A stretch of 64,000 nucleotides of DNA from the NCBI RefSeq assembly GCF_030272615.1, contig NC_081406.1, positions 238,874,422-238,938,421 of the forward strand, in the 5' to 3' direction. Both the position numbers and the translations under genes were made by a program. The notes beneath the pieces are model-generated. The model worked only from the letters and a program-made list of their open reading frames with translations, made no database searches and was not told where the DNA came from. Source of the DNA: Cryptomeria japonica (taxonomy: Eukaryota; Streptophyta; Pinopsida; Cupressales; Cupressaceae). Below are positions 45,831-57,847 of the stretch, one piece after another; the first letter of the stretch is position 1, and every line of letters starts with the position of its first letter.

Positions 45831-46590
45831 TTGATTGCAAGCCTTCCCCCACTCCTTTTCAATCAGGGGTTGTTTTGATTACTACTTGCCCCACTCCTTC
45901 AGTAGATTCTACACTTTACAGGCAGTTGATTGGTAGTTTGTTGTACCCGACACACACTCGTCCTGACCTTTCCTTTGTGGTTGGCCTTGTCTCTCAATTC
46001 TCCCATGATCCTCATGGGAGTCATTGGCAAGCTTCCAAACGTATTTTGCGATACATTTGGGGCTCTATTTCTCATGGCGTTCACTACACATCAGGGGAAC
46101 CTCACATTGTTGGCTACACTGACTCAGATTTGGTTGGTGATGTCAATGATCGAAACTCTACTTCTGGCTTTGTTTTCTATCTTGGCTCTAGTCCTATCAC
46201 ATGGTCTTCCAAGAAGCAGATTGCTCATGCATTATCATCTATAGAGGCTAAATACAGAGTTGTTGTGCTCTCCAGTTAGGAGATCTTATGGCTTCGACAG
46301 TTATGACTGAGTTTGGTTTTCCTCCTGATAGTCCCACTATTCTTTGGTGTGACAATCAGAGTGCTATTCACTTTTCTCGCAAATCGATGGAGCATCAACG
46401 AACGAAGCACATTGAGCTTCACATGCATTTCATCCACCAGTTGATTCAAGATGGTTCTCTCATTTTGGAGTACATTCCCACTGTCGAGCAGGTTGCAAAC
46501 ATCTTCACAAAACCTTTTGCATCACCGCGCTATCTTCAATGGCACTCTATGCTTGGGGTGAAGGAAGTTGTCCTTGGGGGGTCTTTATGA
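45831..46590 (+). pseudogene. Copia RNase H
   Basis: Motifs in order: YRQLIGSLLYPTHTRPDL, the acidic residues in GYTDSDLVGD, STSGFVFYLGSSPITW, SSIEAKYR, LWCDNQSAIHFS and the end motif EYIPTVEQVANIFTKPF. A stop at 46,277-46,279 splits it. The 3' untranslated part then runs to the polypurine tract at 46,794. Confidence 0.85.
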
Positions 46591-46793
46591 GGCCTTTCTT
46601 CCTTCTTATTTCTTTCAGCATGTTATTTTATCTCTTTTTGGAGAGGAGTTTTTTCCCACTGGGTTTTCTCCTTTTTCTCCGTTTCATAGAAATTTCCTTG
46701 TATTTGGGTACCTGATCAAGCCTTGTTGTTGGGACCCATCTTTACTGATTTTAGTAGTTGTTTTAGGTTTCAGCTTCTCCCTAAGTCTAGCTT

Positions 46794-46802
46794 AAGGAGG
46801 GG
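46794..46802 (+). other. Polypurine tract of the complete copia element
   Basis: AAGGAGGGG immediately before the 3' LTR. Confidence 0.8.
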
Positions 46803-47166
46803 TGTTAGAGTAATTGGGTCTTTACTTGATTAATTAAATGACATTTGTTTAATTAATTAAGTTCCCCTTTATCTCTTTCACACTTAAGCTAACATTAGGT
46901 GCATATTAATTAATTGTTTTATTAATTATTATGTGCAAGCCTAGGGTTTTCCCTTTTAGGGTTTTTTGACCTATTAGAGGTTGAATCTTTTCTTTTGTAT
47001 TATTATTCTATTACACATTTTTGTGAATATAGAGCTCTCACATTCTTGAGCATTTTCCTGTGTTTATGATTTTCTCTGTTGCTTCCTTGCTTCTCCTTGT
47101 AACAGGTTTATTCAGTTTGCAGAGATCATTTGGGCTCCTGTGGTGTTGCATTTCTCAACTCTCTCA
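46803..47166 (+). repeat. 3' LTR of the complete copia element
   Basis: Starts TGTTAGAGTAATTGGG and ends 'caactctctca'. It differs from the 5' LTR at about 13 positions, including a one-base T deletion near 46,988. Confidence 0.95.
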
Positions 47167-47171
47167 AAATG

Positions 47172-47673
47172 CAAAATTTTAGAGCAAAAATGAAGTTTAT
47201 TTTATTTCTTTTTTACCTTTGTATGTCCATGAGACCACTAGCTTCCTTAAATTTCGAAGCTTAAACTTTTAAGCTGATATGCATATTAAATTCATGAGAC
47301 CACCAGGTTTAAAATATTCCTAAAAAATCTCAGTAGCACCACTAATTTTTTGTAGGAAGCCCCCCTCCATGGGACCTTACCCTAACTACCTCCATCTCAT
47401 TTTTTCATTCCCTCCTTGATCCTAGGGAAATCCTCTCAAGAATTCCACCATTGATCTCATCTTTTGATCTTGACCATTAATTTATTTCTTCAAGAATCTT
47501 AAATTCAGACATATGTATTCACTTTTCATCCATTTTCTTTTGTGCTAAGTACATACTCTCAATAACTAATATTTTGTAAAATTTGAATTTAATTTATGTT
47601 ATTATGTTTCATTAAATTTTCCTTTGTGTACATTCTTGTTTTCTTTCATTTCCATTTCAAAATTTTAGCACTA
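47172..47673. repeat. Flank with another arm of the fold-back family
   Basis: 47,180-47,380 resembles 40,800-41,005 in order: 'gaagcttaaacttttaagct', 'ttcatgagaccaccaggttt', 'aggaagcccccctccatggg'. The rest, to the solo LTR, has no feature. Confidence 0.55.
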
Positions 47674-47678
47674 CATTT

Positions 47679-48924
47679 TGTTAGACATGTGAATAATGTT
47701 GTCATTGATGTCAAACCAATCATCTGGTTCTATACCAGATAGCATATGCAGGCTCGGATATTAGTCTAAACGTCATGGATGTTATATGGATGTAGTTATG
47801 CAAGGATTGTATGCGATCAGTATGATTGTGCAGTTCAGGTGTTGCAGTTTTTTATTAGAAGTTATTGTGGAGCTTTGACAACTTTTAGTGATGACCTTTT
47901 GAGGTCCCATTGAGTTCTCATTGACCCCGGTATCTTGATGTTAGGAATTCTTGTTGAACCTAGTATCAATTATGTGTCTCAATGTTAGTAGCTTCGGTAA
48001 TTATCAAAAGTATCTCTTCGAGTTTTATGATTGTGGTTTTCTTGGTACATGTGGAGTCTACATCTTGGAGATATTGAGCCTCATCTTGTGATGATAGGTC
48101 CTTTCTCTTGGGTTTAGTTGTCCCTTTCCCTTTTTCTCGTAATCTCGATATATGCATTGGTAATCAGAAGTATGCAAAGGAATCATGTAGAAGTATTGCA
48201 TAGGTTGACATGAGATTATTGATAAACATGTTGGGCTTGGTTGATACACTATTCTATAATTTTACCCTTCGGTATATATGCATGTACATGAATGGTGAAT
48301 GAAGACAATCAATCTAAAGAGAGTATGTGTGATGTGTGGAAGATAGTTGGTAGCAAGAAGCGGTGTATGTGAGAGTTGCAAACAATTAAGGTAATTAGAG
48401 TCACATTGGTGCAGTAGCCCTTTACCAGACCTATTGCAGAACAATGGTGCAAAGATCTCTACCCAGATCTTCTGTAAAATCTAAGATTTGTAATTCGAGC
48501 TTAACTTGGAACTGATCTCATGCATTTGGAGATGCAAACCTTCTCAGTTCAACCTTTTCAATTTGTTGTGAGCATTCTGGCAGTTAGTTGTTTCTTTTTG
48601 TATTTGCAAAGTGAGTAGTCTGACAATGAGCCATTTTTGTAATCTGGTAGTGAGCCACCTATTTGTAAACACAATTATAACTAGTTATATTTTCCTAAGA
48701 GTTAACACTCTCCATGGTTTTTCCCATTTTGGGTTTTCCACTACAAATTTTGGCATTTATCTTGTGGTTGTGTTCTTATTTATTCAACATTAATTGTTTT
48801 ACTTATGTTAAGTTTGTTTGATATTTTGAGGATAGCTTCAATTGGTAAAAAGTTTACTATTTTAAATAAGTGGGAATACTGATTGACCCCCCTCAGTATT
48901 TTGGTGCTTTCAACCTAATCAACA
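47679..48924 (+). repeat. Solo LTR of the element A family with target duplication
   Basis: 1,246 bases, from TGTTAGACATGTGAAT to 'tcaacctaatcaaca', flanked by identical CATTT at 47,674-47,678 and 48,925-48,929. No primer site follows it and no polypurine tract precedes it. It aligns over its length with the 3' LTR of element A (14,697-15,923). It arose by recombination between two LTRs that removed the inner part of an inserted element. Confidence 0.95.
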
Positions 48925-48929
48925 CATTT

Positions 48930-50030
48930 TCTAAGCATCAAATCCCGAGGGATCCCAATGAAGATGGATGGGCCTTACTCGACGAAACGATTGTATCTTG
49001 GTTTGCACATTCCACACAAAGTCATCGAGTCCATAGGTTCTCAATTTTGAAGGAATTCATGTTGGGATTACGAATCTAGTTGTAGGTGCCTCTACATGAG
49101 CTTTGGGTGACCAAATATGAATTGGTACCGTAGGCACTTTGACGAGGGAAGGAGCGAGAGAAACAATCCATGATTATATTGGAGAAATCTCACTTATCTC
49201 ATTCTTCTTGTGTGTACTTGGCAGTTGGTTTTCACTAACTCATTTTTTTTGTGATATTTTTAGTTGATTATAGAAATCAAATTTTCACAGGATCATCTAT
49301 GTAAAATTGGACTATGAAGTTACATCCAGAGTAGTCAAGAAATGAAGATTGATATCTAATACTTGATATTTTGTTGAGAGAAAATTTATCATGTTTTATA
49401 TGAAACTATCTTACCTGTAATCAAAGGGTTGCTTAAACAACCCACACTAAGATAACAAAGCTTAGGTGTGTAGGCCCATAACCTCCCTAAAAATGGTACA
49501 TTTCCTATTCCTTTTCCATTTCTATTTAGAATGGTTTTATTCATCGTTTATGTTATACCCTTGCCATCTAATGTTTGTTAGCTAGATGAAAGAGTACACG
49601 ACCTATTTTACTTTGTCCTAAATATATAGTATGAGAAAAATGTGATAGAAAGGAGATATAAATATACCCTTTAGACCATACATAGCTTACATTTAGCCGA
49701 TAGGCTATCTCTGCGAGCTTTTGCCCACCAAAGTGTCAGACTTCTAGTAATCATTTGATTTTTGTCAACTTTTTTTGTCATCCTCCATTTTCTGGGAGAT
49801 GACATGCTTCATGCATTGGGTAGTGATGGTGTGATGAAAAGATAGGTTGAAGCATGTCCTCTACTAATGTGTTGGATTGCGACATGGCAACTTGAAGCGA
49901 CATACCACCAATCACGTCCTCTACGGATGGATTGGGCGGTGACATGAAGAGCTTGCATTTCATGCGGCTAAAGATTTGGCTGCTCTTAGGCATGTTTGGT
50001 GTCCTTTTCTAGTGTGTCTTTCACTTCCAT
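48930..50030. other. Intergenic; a short orphan frame at its start
   Basis: A short open frame after the solo LTR (to 49,079) reads DPNEDGWALLDETIVSWF and looks codon-like, but I cannot link it to any family. The rest has no supported feature. 49,800-49,990 has a repeated phrase ('gtcctctac(t/g)(a/g)atg', two times). Confidence 0.3.
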
Positions 50031-51270
50031 CATCCCAAAATGAAGTTCACAATTAATTTTGGGTTTTCATTCTCTGCATTTTTATTGTGTCTCTCACCGG
50101 AAATGAAGTTCATAATTAATTTTGGGTTTTCATTGTCTCCACTTTTTTGTGTTTTCATTGTGTGCATATCCATTGTGGTTCACGACAACTTCTTCTTGAC
50201 TTCTTCTTTGCATTTTGTTTAAGGGGTGTTACTGGAGAAGCGAGGTAATTGTATCTTTCATGTTTTGGCTAGACAACTGAGGTAAATCTAACTTTGATTT
50301 ATCTTATTCGTTGGTGATTAGAAGTTGATTGTGTGGGTTCTCATTATCTATTCGTGTTTTGATTTTGTTTTGGTTGTGCAGACTCTGCAAGGTTTTTGGG
50401 TTTGTAGTTGATGTATTGAGGGTTTGTATTTGATACAATTCTAAAAATTATGGTGATAAAAAAGATAAAATTTATTTATTAGGTTTGATTTTCTGCGCTT
50501 TACTTGTGTCTCTTTGTTACTCTACCACTTAATAAATTTAGGGTTTTCATTGTCTGCATCTTTTAGGTTTCATTATCAACATTTTACTTGTGCCACTTAA
50601 TAAATTTAGAGTCATTGCCTGTGTTTTCATTGTGGTTGTGCGGCCTATGTTGGATATTTGGATTTATAGTTGATGTATTGAGGGTTTTGTAGGTGAGAAT
50701 TCTAAAATTCGTGGTTACAAAAAATGAGAAAATTTATTTCATGGGTTTCATTTTATGCATTTTACTTGTGTCTCTCGGTTACTCTGGCACATAATAAATG
50801 CAAGGTTTCCATTGTTTGTGTTTTTATTCTTTGTGTCTGATGGGTTTTCATTGTCTCTTTTTTCATTGTTTGTCTCTGATAGTATATCAATCAATCAATT
50901 TAGGGTTTTCATTGTGTGCATTATTTGTGTTTTAGATGTGTCTTGGTTACTTTGCCACTTAATAAATTTAGGGTTTTCATTGTGTATGTTTTCATTCTTT
51001 GTGTTCACTACTATGTCACTTAATTAATTTTTGGGTTTTCATTATCTTCGTTTTCATTATGTGTCTCAATTACTCAGACAGTTAGTTATTCTTGGTTTCT
51101 CTGACACTTAAATTTTAGTGGTTTCATTGTCTACATCTACGTTCTCTATGTCTACTACTATGTCACTTAATTAATTTTAGGGTTTTCTTTGTCTCCATTT
51201 CATTTTGTCTTTTGATTACTTTGTTAGTTAGTTAATATAAGGTTTTTATTGTTTGCATTGATTACTTCAA
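50030..51270. repeat. Degenerate minisatellite
   Basis: Many imperfect copies of a phrase like 'cacttaataaatttagggt' followed by 'tttcattgt' and 'gtgt' occur, for example near 50,050, 50,115, 50,525, 50,595, 50,790, 50,890, 50,955, 51,015 and 51,165. The spacing is irregular (about 60-130 bases). It is T-rich on the plus strand, so frames found in it are accidental. Confidence 0.7.
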
Positions 51271-52380
51271 GGTATTGTGTGTTAGAAAAATTAAAAAACC
51301 CTATCAAGGAAAGGGGTGTAAGATTAAATTCTAGTGTTTCATCCCCTACATTCTTGAAATAAAAATTGACAGTTGTTTTTGGCTTCTCATTATTTGCATT
51401 ATCATTGAACTTCCCCTTGTTCTCTACATTTGAATTTGGTAAAGCACTCTCTTGGTTCTTTGATATAATTACCATGCTTGTTGTTCCCCGGTTGAATGAA
51501 AAATGTCATCCATGTAGTCGAAATGGTCATATCCACCTTACTACCTTTTTTAATGGTTCTCTATTGTACTTTGTGTGGAGGGATTCAGGTTGATAGCTTT
51601 CAAGAAAAAGTAATGAAAAACAATAATCTTGTTTCTTATTATGGCATATATCTTGCATTGTTCTAATTTCCACATGGAATTCAATCGTTGTGGTTTAGAG
51701 AATATGTATTGCTATGTCGGCCAGCCCAATCTCTGTACATACTTTTCAACAACCTCGTGCAGATCATTATGTAAGATAATATATTGCCTTCCATTGGATC
51801 TTGCAAACCATTTATCACTTTATGGAATATGGATATATGAATGTGCATGTCAAACTTTTTATATGCATTTATAGATATACATAGATAAATACATGCTACG
51901 CATAGACAAATACATCCATATAAGCCATGCTCATAATTGTATTGATTTATTTTATTTTTTAATTATGTATATGTATATACACAACCTTATGTATAGTTAT
52001 AGCCATATTTGTGTTTGAATTAGCAGAATAAAAGAAAAATAACCCTCCATTGTGTTTGTAGGGTGCATGCCAATATTTTCCCTTTACCATGGATAAGGTA
52101 TGTCGTACTAATATGTATGTGTGTATGGCTATATGTATGTATGTGTGGATTTTTTATTTATATGCTTTTGTATATGCATAGATAGAGACATGTTACGTTT
52201 GTACATTCACATGCACAAAACCATACTCGTAAACTTCCTTGTGCAATAAAAATTAAAAGCATGCCCAATAGCCATACACATATACGCAGACCTTCTTATT
52301 CTCATATACGTGCTCCAATAAAACAAAAACAATAATGTTGTCTCCTGCTCTGTTTCTTGGATGCATACCTATAATGGTGA
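51271..52380. other. Intergenic with short tetranucleotide-like runs
   Basis: Around 51,855-52,300 there are repeated 'acatagataaatacat'-like and 'tatgtatgtgtg' phrases. A frame at 51,629-51,874 contains several Cys (e.g. CACQTF) and could be a gene fragment, but nothing supports it further. Confidence 0.35.
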
Positions 52381-54300
52381 AAAATTAGGGCTTCCACCAC
52401 AAGGAGGAGGAAACCACTAATTTTTGCTTAGGGAAAAATTAAATTCAAAAGAGGGTTGGAATTCAATAGATTCGGTCACAAACCGGAAAGGATTAGGATT
52501 AAATACTTGATTGGATTGAAGGGGTGTGAATTTGTTTAACCTCTTTTGTAAGTTGAATTGTTGAAATTAGGGTAAAGTGTTGGAAATGAAGGTAAAAACA
52601 TAAAACAACAAACTACAGTCATCGGATTCAGGCACGCACCTAGATCTGAGAAATATAAGTAGATTTAGACCTGATCCCTAAAAGAGCTCCTAAAATGTCA
52701 GGATTGTGGCGCCCGTTGCCATGGTCCTCCAAACTTTTTACACACTAAAGGGGTATTTATTTGTCACTATAAATAATGCTTATCTCGAAGATCCTAGCTT
52801 CGTACGTATTTCCTACACGCAAAAAGAAGGGGAAATAGGTTTGAAATAGGGTTTTGCCTAAGTCAAACCCTGATATATTGGAAATACTAAAATAAAATGA
52901 TGGAAGGATATACCCCATATCTACAATGACTAACAATGATGCTTTGCTTCTTGAATGTAATCACATATGTTGTGTGAAATGGCATGAACATGGAAAAACC
53001 CTAATCACACACACATGCTTGCATATAAATGATGTAAAGTTGCTCCACAATAGATAGATGAAGAATATGCAACCTTCAAGACCTCTAGAAATGTTTGATG
53101 ATGAATAATTGAAGGCTTGAATTATTGAATTATTAATACCCTATGATTATAATCCTGCCATCCATCAAAATGAGAGGGGAAAGTCTCCATATATACTTAC
53201 CCATTGAAAAACATGTTAATTTTCCAACATAGACCAACATGGAGCTAAGTTTCCTGCTCAAATTTGAAATGAGTCAATGGGTTAAAAATGGGGCCCAAAT
53301 AGGGAGGACCAAGGCACCACACCCTGGTCCCACCCAAATTTAGGGCCAAGACAAGGGGGTCGTGCGATGTGCAAAGTGAAATTAAGCCCATATTTGCATG
53401 ATACAAGCATAATTGGGTCCTAGTCGGGCATAGGGATGCGAACACTAAGGTGAGGGTCCCAAATGTGGTCTAAGTTGTAAGGGAATACAATTTAGGATGC
53501 TAAATTTAGCCCCCACTTTAGTGGGAGTATGAGCCTACACAAATACTCATGGTAAAGTAGATGAAACAAAGATGAAGAAAAGGAGCAATCCAAAGAAAAA
53601 TCACAAGGAGTGTAAGACATCATAATTTCGAGGAACTAAGCCCAAAATCTTAGGATCTTAACTCACTCAAGCATATGAAAGAGCTCACAAAAACAAGAAG
53701 ACAAAGAATAGGAAAAAATACAAAAGACACACAAGACACGGAAGCTAAGAACCAAAAACAAGACCTCAAGTCAAATAGTCGAAGAGACCTCGATATCAAA
53801 ATGTCTCAACCACTAATAGAATTCTTGAAAAATGCCATCTCAAGAACACAAGTGATCACATAAAAGAGAAAAACACACATAATCCATGAACTAAAAGTAG
53901 ATAAGCTATGAGCTCATGAGAAGAAGGAAAGAGAGAAGCATGAATATACCCTAGATGTGTTTTTCTAGGTGATCCATGTTGGGGAGGAGAGTAGGAATAG
54001 TCTTGCTATTTTTAGCTAGTTCCACTCACCTTGATACATATAATGATGTTTAGTTTCGAGCTTGAAGCATCTCGTGTAAGACTTTGTTTTATCTAGTTTC
54101 AGGAATGAACATCCTATATAAGACAAATGATACATAAAATAAGGATGAAGTAGGAGGATGCAACAATCCCATGTTGATAAATGAAATGAGGATTAAGCAT
54201 GATGATGCAATAATCCCGTAAAATGCTGAAAAAAAAGGGATGAAACATAAGTATGCAACAATCCCATATTGATAATCAATAGTAAAAAATGCAACTAGGA
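52381..54300 (-). repeat. LTR-like region of gypsy-type element D2
   Basis: It shares phrases with 34,616-36,840 (see that entry) and with 1-243, and lies on the 3' side of the D2 coding region, so it should contain the 3' LTR. It holds no convincing ORF. Ends not resolved. Confidence 0.4.
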
Positions 54301-55129
54301 GGCCACATATATGGCCCCCTTAAGATGTCAACATAGTCCTATGTTGATGTCTCAAGGTAGATAGAAACAAGGACACACAAATTCAATACCAAGGAGATAT
54401 CCACTAATCAATAATGCATGCACTCTAAGCTAGAAAGAAAGACTCCTAAGTAGGCTTCATTTCTTTAAGCAACAGAGAGAGAATTTTTAAAAGAGATCTT
54501 GCAACAAATGTAAAGGGATCCATTTGAGGGATGTATGATTAACAAAGAATGAAGAGATTTTTGCATAAATATATCTACCTCCAAGAGTAAAGGAGATCCT
54601 TAATAAAGATGACATATTTGAAGGATAAGAGGACTAAGAATACACACCTTCTCCAAAATGGATTCTTAGGATTGCACCCTTTCACTAAGGAGAGATCGTT
54701 CATAAAAGATGCCACTCGATAAAGAAAATAATTTGATGAATGATTATAGACTTTCAACACTAAGGAAGAGGTCCAATTAGGGATATTTGCTCCAATAAGA
54801 GGAAAGAGATCCTCAATAGGGATATACACTTCCACAACCGATAAGAGATCCTTAATAAAGGTCCTACTTCACAAAGGAAAAGTATGTCTTTAGAAAGAAA
54901 GGATGATTGAAAGGCTACCCTTTCCCCCCAAGCATGGAGACAAGAATAAAAATACCAATATGCTGCTACCAAGGTATGATTGCACTTGAAATTGTACCAT
55001 CATGAATGACAATGAGCCCCCAATAAATAAGCTACCAATGTCACATAATGAGGAGCAACATAATAGGAACTTAAATGTTATGTAAAAAGAAAAACATGAG
55101 ATTCCAACTCATTTCCATCTAGAATTTGA
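54301..55129 (-). other. Non-coding interior of element D2 with short degenerate repeats
   Basis: Repeated 'agagatcctcaatagggat' or 'agagatccttaataaa' style phrases occur at about 54,590, 54,770, 54,806 and 54,845. No protein motif seen; RT and integrase of a gypsy element are absent. Confidence 0.4.
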
Positions 55130-55340
55130 ATAGTATCAATTACAATAATTTGTTGAATTTTATTCCCCAAATCATAACATTCATTAGTGGCATGACCAGA
55201 GATTTGATAATACTTGCAAAAAGAATAATTGTGTTGATTTTTCTTACGATTCTTTATTTTTTATTTTTTAAAGGTAGAGTAATCAAGTTGGATTTAAGAA
55301 GCTCATACAAGATACTCTCTTCTTGTAATGGGAAATTCTA
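55130..55340 (-). pseudogene. Gypsy-type gag tail with zinc-knuckle-like motif
   Basis: On the minus strand one frame reads FCKYYQISGHATNECYDL then GNKIQQII. This resembles the spacer 'CxYHxxxGHxTxxCxxL' at the end of plant Ty3-gypsy gag proteins. Upstream on the same strand comes a Ser/Pro-rich stretch (55,341-55,520) with stops. It lies after, not before, the retropepsin region in reading direction. Confidence 0.45.
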
Positions 55341-55520
55341 AGAAGACATGGACATATTAGGAAATGGAGAAGGGGATGTCAATAAAGGAGCACTTTGGAA
55401 ACCTAAATCTTCTTGGGAAAAGTGTGGTGTAAATTTGTTATGACCATCAAAACTTTATTGCACACATCCTAAACCATGTCCATTGTATCCATGTGTATAA
55501 TCAAATATAAGTGTTGAAAT

Positions 55521-56230
55521 TTATAGAGGAGAGGGTTCATTCTTAGTTTTAAAGTCTAAAGAGCCCTCATCATCATCAAGACATGTGTTGGAAGGAGAGA
55601 TGAAATTTGATTTAGAATAAGTTTGGATAAGTGACACACAAGGCTCCTTCAAGGATTCATTCTTAGATTGAGGAATTTTATACCCGTTGATGGAAGGCAT
55701 AAAGTCTAATGTACCCCAATTCTTTGCTAAGGAATCATAATTGATAGGAGATTGTGTTGTTGAAGGAATCATAGTATTAAAGGGAGAGTTGCATCCTACT
55801 TCATCATGAACAAAATCATAAGGATTAGAATCAACCTTGATTAGGTGAAGTTCATTGTTATATATGATTTTGATTGTGCGATGAAGATTAGAAGGGACTA
55901 CTTTCATATCATGAATCCATAGTCTACCTAGAAGGTTATAATTAAGATGGTTAGGCATGACATGAATAGGAGTAGGTAAAGTCACGAGTCCTACTTTTAT
56001 AGGTAGTATGAGTATACCAAGTGACTCTCTAGGAACATTATCAAAGCCACAAACACAAAAAGGATCGAGTTGAATGGAAGAATGATCTCAATTTATCTTG
56101 TCTAATAAGTCAACACAACAAATGTTAAGTACTGACCCATTATCAATTAAGGTACCTCTTATGTTTTGTTCATAATTTCAAGGAGTAATCATAAGGGGAT
56201 CATTTCTATTTCTAACCTATATAGAAGGCA
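55521..56230 (-). pseudogene. Gypsy-type retropepsin (aspartic protease)
   Basis: Minus-strand order: GTLIDNGSVLNICCVDLL (active-site region about 56,150; LIDNGSALN in related elements), then FDNVPRESLGILILPIKV and NYNLLGRLWIHDMKVVP at about 55,900-55,960 (matching the LLLGRPWIH motif), then HRTIKIIYNNELHLIKV. These are the hallmarks of plant Ty3-gypsy retropepsin, which cuts the polyprotein. The catalytic triplet is DNG rather than DSG or DTG, as in a known plant group. A 154-codon frame (55,521-55,985) continues with a Ser/Asn-rich tail. Stops at about 56,080-56,100 show decay. Confidence 0.75.
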
Positions 56231-57457
56231 ATTCATCTTATGAGAATGCAATATCATTTGGTTTAAAAGAAGGATGAGGAACCACCTTATGAAAGGCTTC
56301 TTGGATAAATATATGGTATAAAGATGAAGTTTTAATCAAGTCCCAAAGGGAGATCTTTGCTAAAGATACCATGGAGTTTCTCAACATGATCCTTATCAAC
56401 GTGTTTCTTAGGATGAGAGGTGGAAGAAAGAGAAGTGAGAAGAATATTAGGATCTTTATTTTATATACAAGAATTAAATGTTTGATGTATTTCAAAACCA
56501 TATTTTTGTTCTAATTGTCTTTCCATGTCACCTCTTTCACATATGTATTTTACAACTTTTAGGATACTGGGAGGTTCTTTGAGTTTAGGCTTCTCGTAAC
56601 TAGAAACATGAATGATATTAACTTGATTGATCTCTTTGTTCTCCAATGATATATATTTAGAAGGAAGAGAATTAAGAAAATTGCTAATGATTTCATACTC
56701 TTGTACCAAAGTATATTTATGGTTAAGACAAGCTTTAGGAGAAGGACAAACATGACTCATTAATGCTTCATCTCTAGTGAGAACTTCATTGAAATGAAAA
56801 GAAGATATGGTATCACAAGGAAAGGTAGCTCCAATATCACCCCTTTGCACCAAATTATCCTTATGGGGGATGTAAATTTTAGGTTTAGCATCACTCTTCA
56901 AAGATTCATCCTTAGGAGGGAGATTTTTGAAAGAAGTGCGCATAACCTCTTCTTGCACCAATGTTCCCTCATTGGTAGGACCAAATTTGGGAGAAGGTAA
57001 ATCAATTTCCATCAACACTTATTCTCTAGGATAGGTACCATGTATGGAAGGTAAGGTGAAATTAAGGAAGGTGTTTATGATATCATCCCCATTCTCTAAG
57101 ATATTCTTATGAGAGACATATTTTGGGAGAAAGATCAGTATCAATTTTTAAAACTTCATTCCTAAGAGAAAGAGTTGTAAAAGAAATGGTAATAATGTTT
57201 TCTTTCACCAAGTTATCCTCATGAACAAGAGAATATTTAGGAGAATAATTATCATGGTTCATTAGGGCCTCTTCTCTAAAAGGCAAAGCTTGATAAATAG
57301 GATTGTCAACCACATCAAAATCTTCTTCATGAATAGGATTCATAGAAGGTAAAGGTTCATAAAGTGGATTGTCATGCATGATAATATCCTTGTGATTCGT
57401 TGGAGATTTAGATGATGATTTAGATGGAAGGATGAAGTCATCAAGAGTTTCATCCAA
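56231..57457 (-). pseudogene. Gypsy-type element D2: internal-repeat ORF
   Basis: Minus-strand frames 57,107-57,457, 56,461-57,018 and a decayed rest encode an acidic protein of imperfect units of about 38-40 residues. At least five units are visible, such as PKICLSHKNILENGDDII then NTFLNFTLPSIHG, and PKACLNHKYTLVQEYEII then SNFLNSLPSKYISLENKE. After the repeats comes NQVNIIHVSSYEKPKLKE, then a segment before the retropepsin. The same order is found in D1. The repeat protein's role is unknown; it could be a gag-like or accessory region. Two stops break it. Confidence 0.55.
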
Positions 57458-57484
57458 CTTCTCAAGATAATCACTACTAAATGG

Positions 57485-57835
57485 TGAAGAAGTTGAGAAA
57501 ATACAACTTCAGAGATCCCAAGAGCACCTGCAAGAAAAATACCTATCATAAGAGAAGATTGGAGACAAAAATACAATAATGGCTCTGAAGAAAAAGGTTA
57601 TCATTCAAAGGGAATAAATAATGAAAAAGTACAATACAATCCTTATAAAAGGATATTAGCAACCCTAAAGGTGTGCAACCTTAAAGAAACCCTAAAGGGA
57701 TAAGTGTATTTAATAATTAGAATAATTATTAAATACCTACAATATTATTAAATGCCTAAGTTTAACTTAAGCATAGAGTATAATATACTAATAATTAAAT
57801 AAATAATTATTAGCTAATACATGATAACTCTAACA
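57485..57835 (-). repeat. 3' LTR of a minus-strand copia-type element
   Basis: On the minus strand it starts TGTTAGAGTTATCATG (57,835), preceded by the polypurine tract, and ends 'aacttcttca' (57,485). 351 bases, same family as 28,988-29,303. It abuts the D2 repeat ORF directly, so the element to its right is inserted at, or broken against, D2. Confidence 0.8.
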
Positions 57836-57847
57836 CCCCCCCTTAAG
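57836..57847 (-). other. Polypurine tract next to the 57.5 kb LTR
   Basis: The minus strand reads CTTAAGGGGGGG, directly before the LTR start. It shows that the inner part of this element lies to the right. Confidence 0.75.

Larger units (their letters stand above)
41215..47166 (+). mobile_element. Complete but inactive Ty1-copia retrotransposon
   Basis: 5,952 bases with LTRs of 365 and 364 bases (41,215-41,579 and 46,803-47,166), primer site 41,580, polypurine tract 46,794-46,802 and 5-bp target duplications AAATG at 41,210-41,214 and 47,167-47,171. The domain order gag, protease, integrase, RT, RNase H is that of Ty1-copia. About 13 differences between LTRs (roughly 3.6%) suggest an insertion that is not very recent. 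The coding part has many stops and frameshifts and cannot make a functional polyprotein. It landed in the fold-back repeat family. Confidence 0.95.

Noticed and set aside
50040..51027. Frames rich in Phe, Ser and Leu
   Set aside because: They lie in the T-rich minisatellite and vary from unit to unit.
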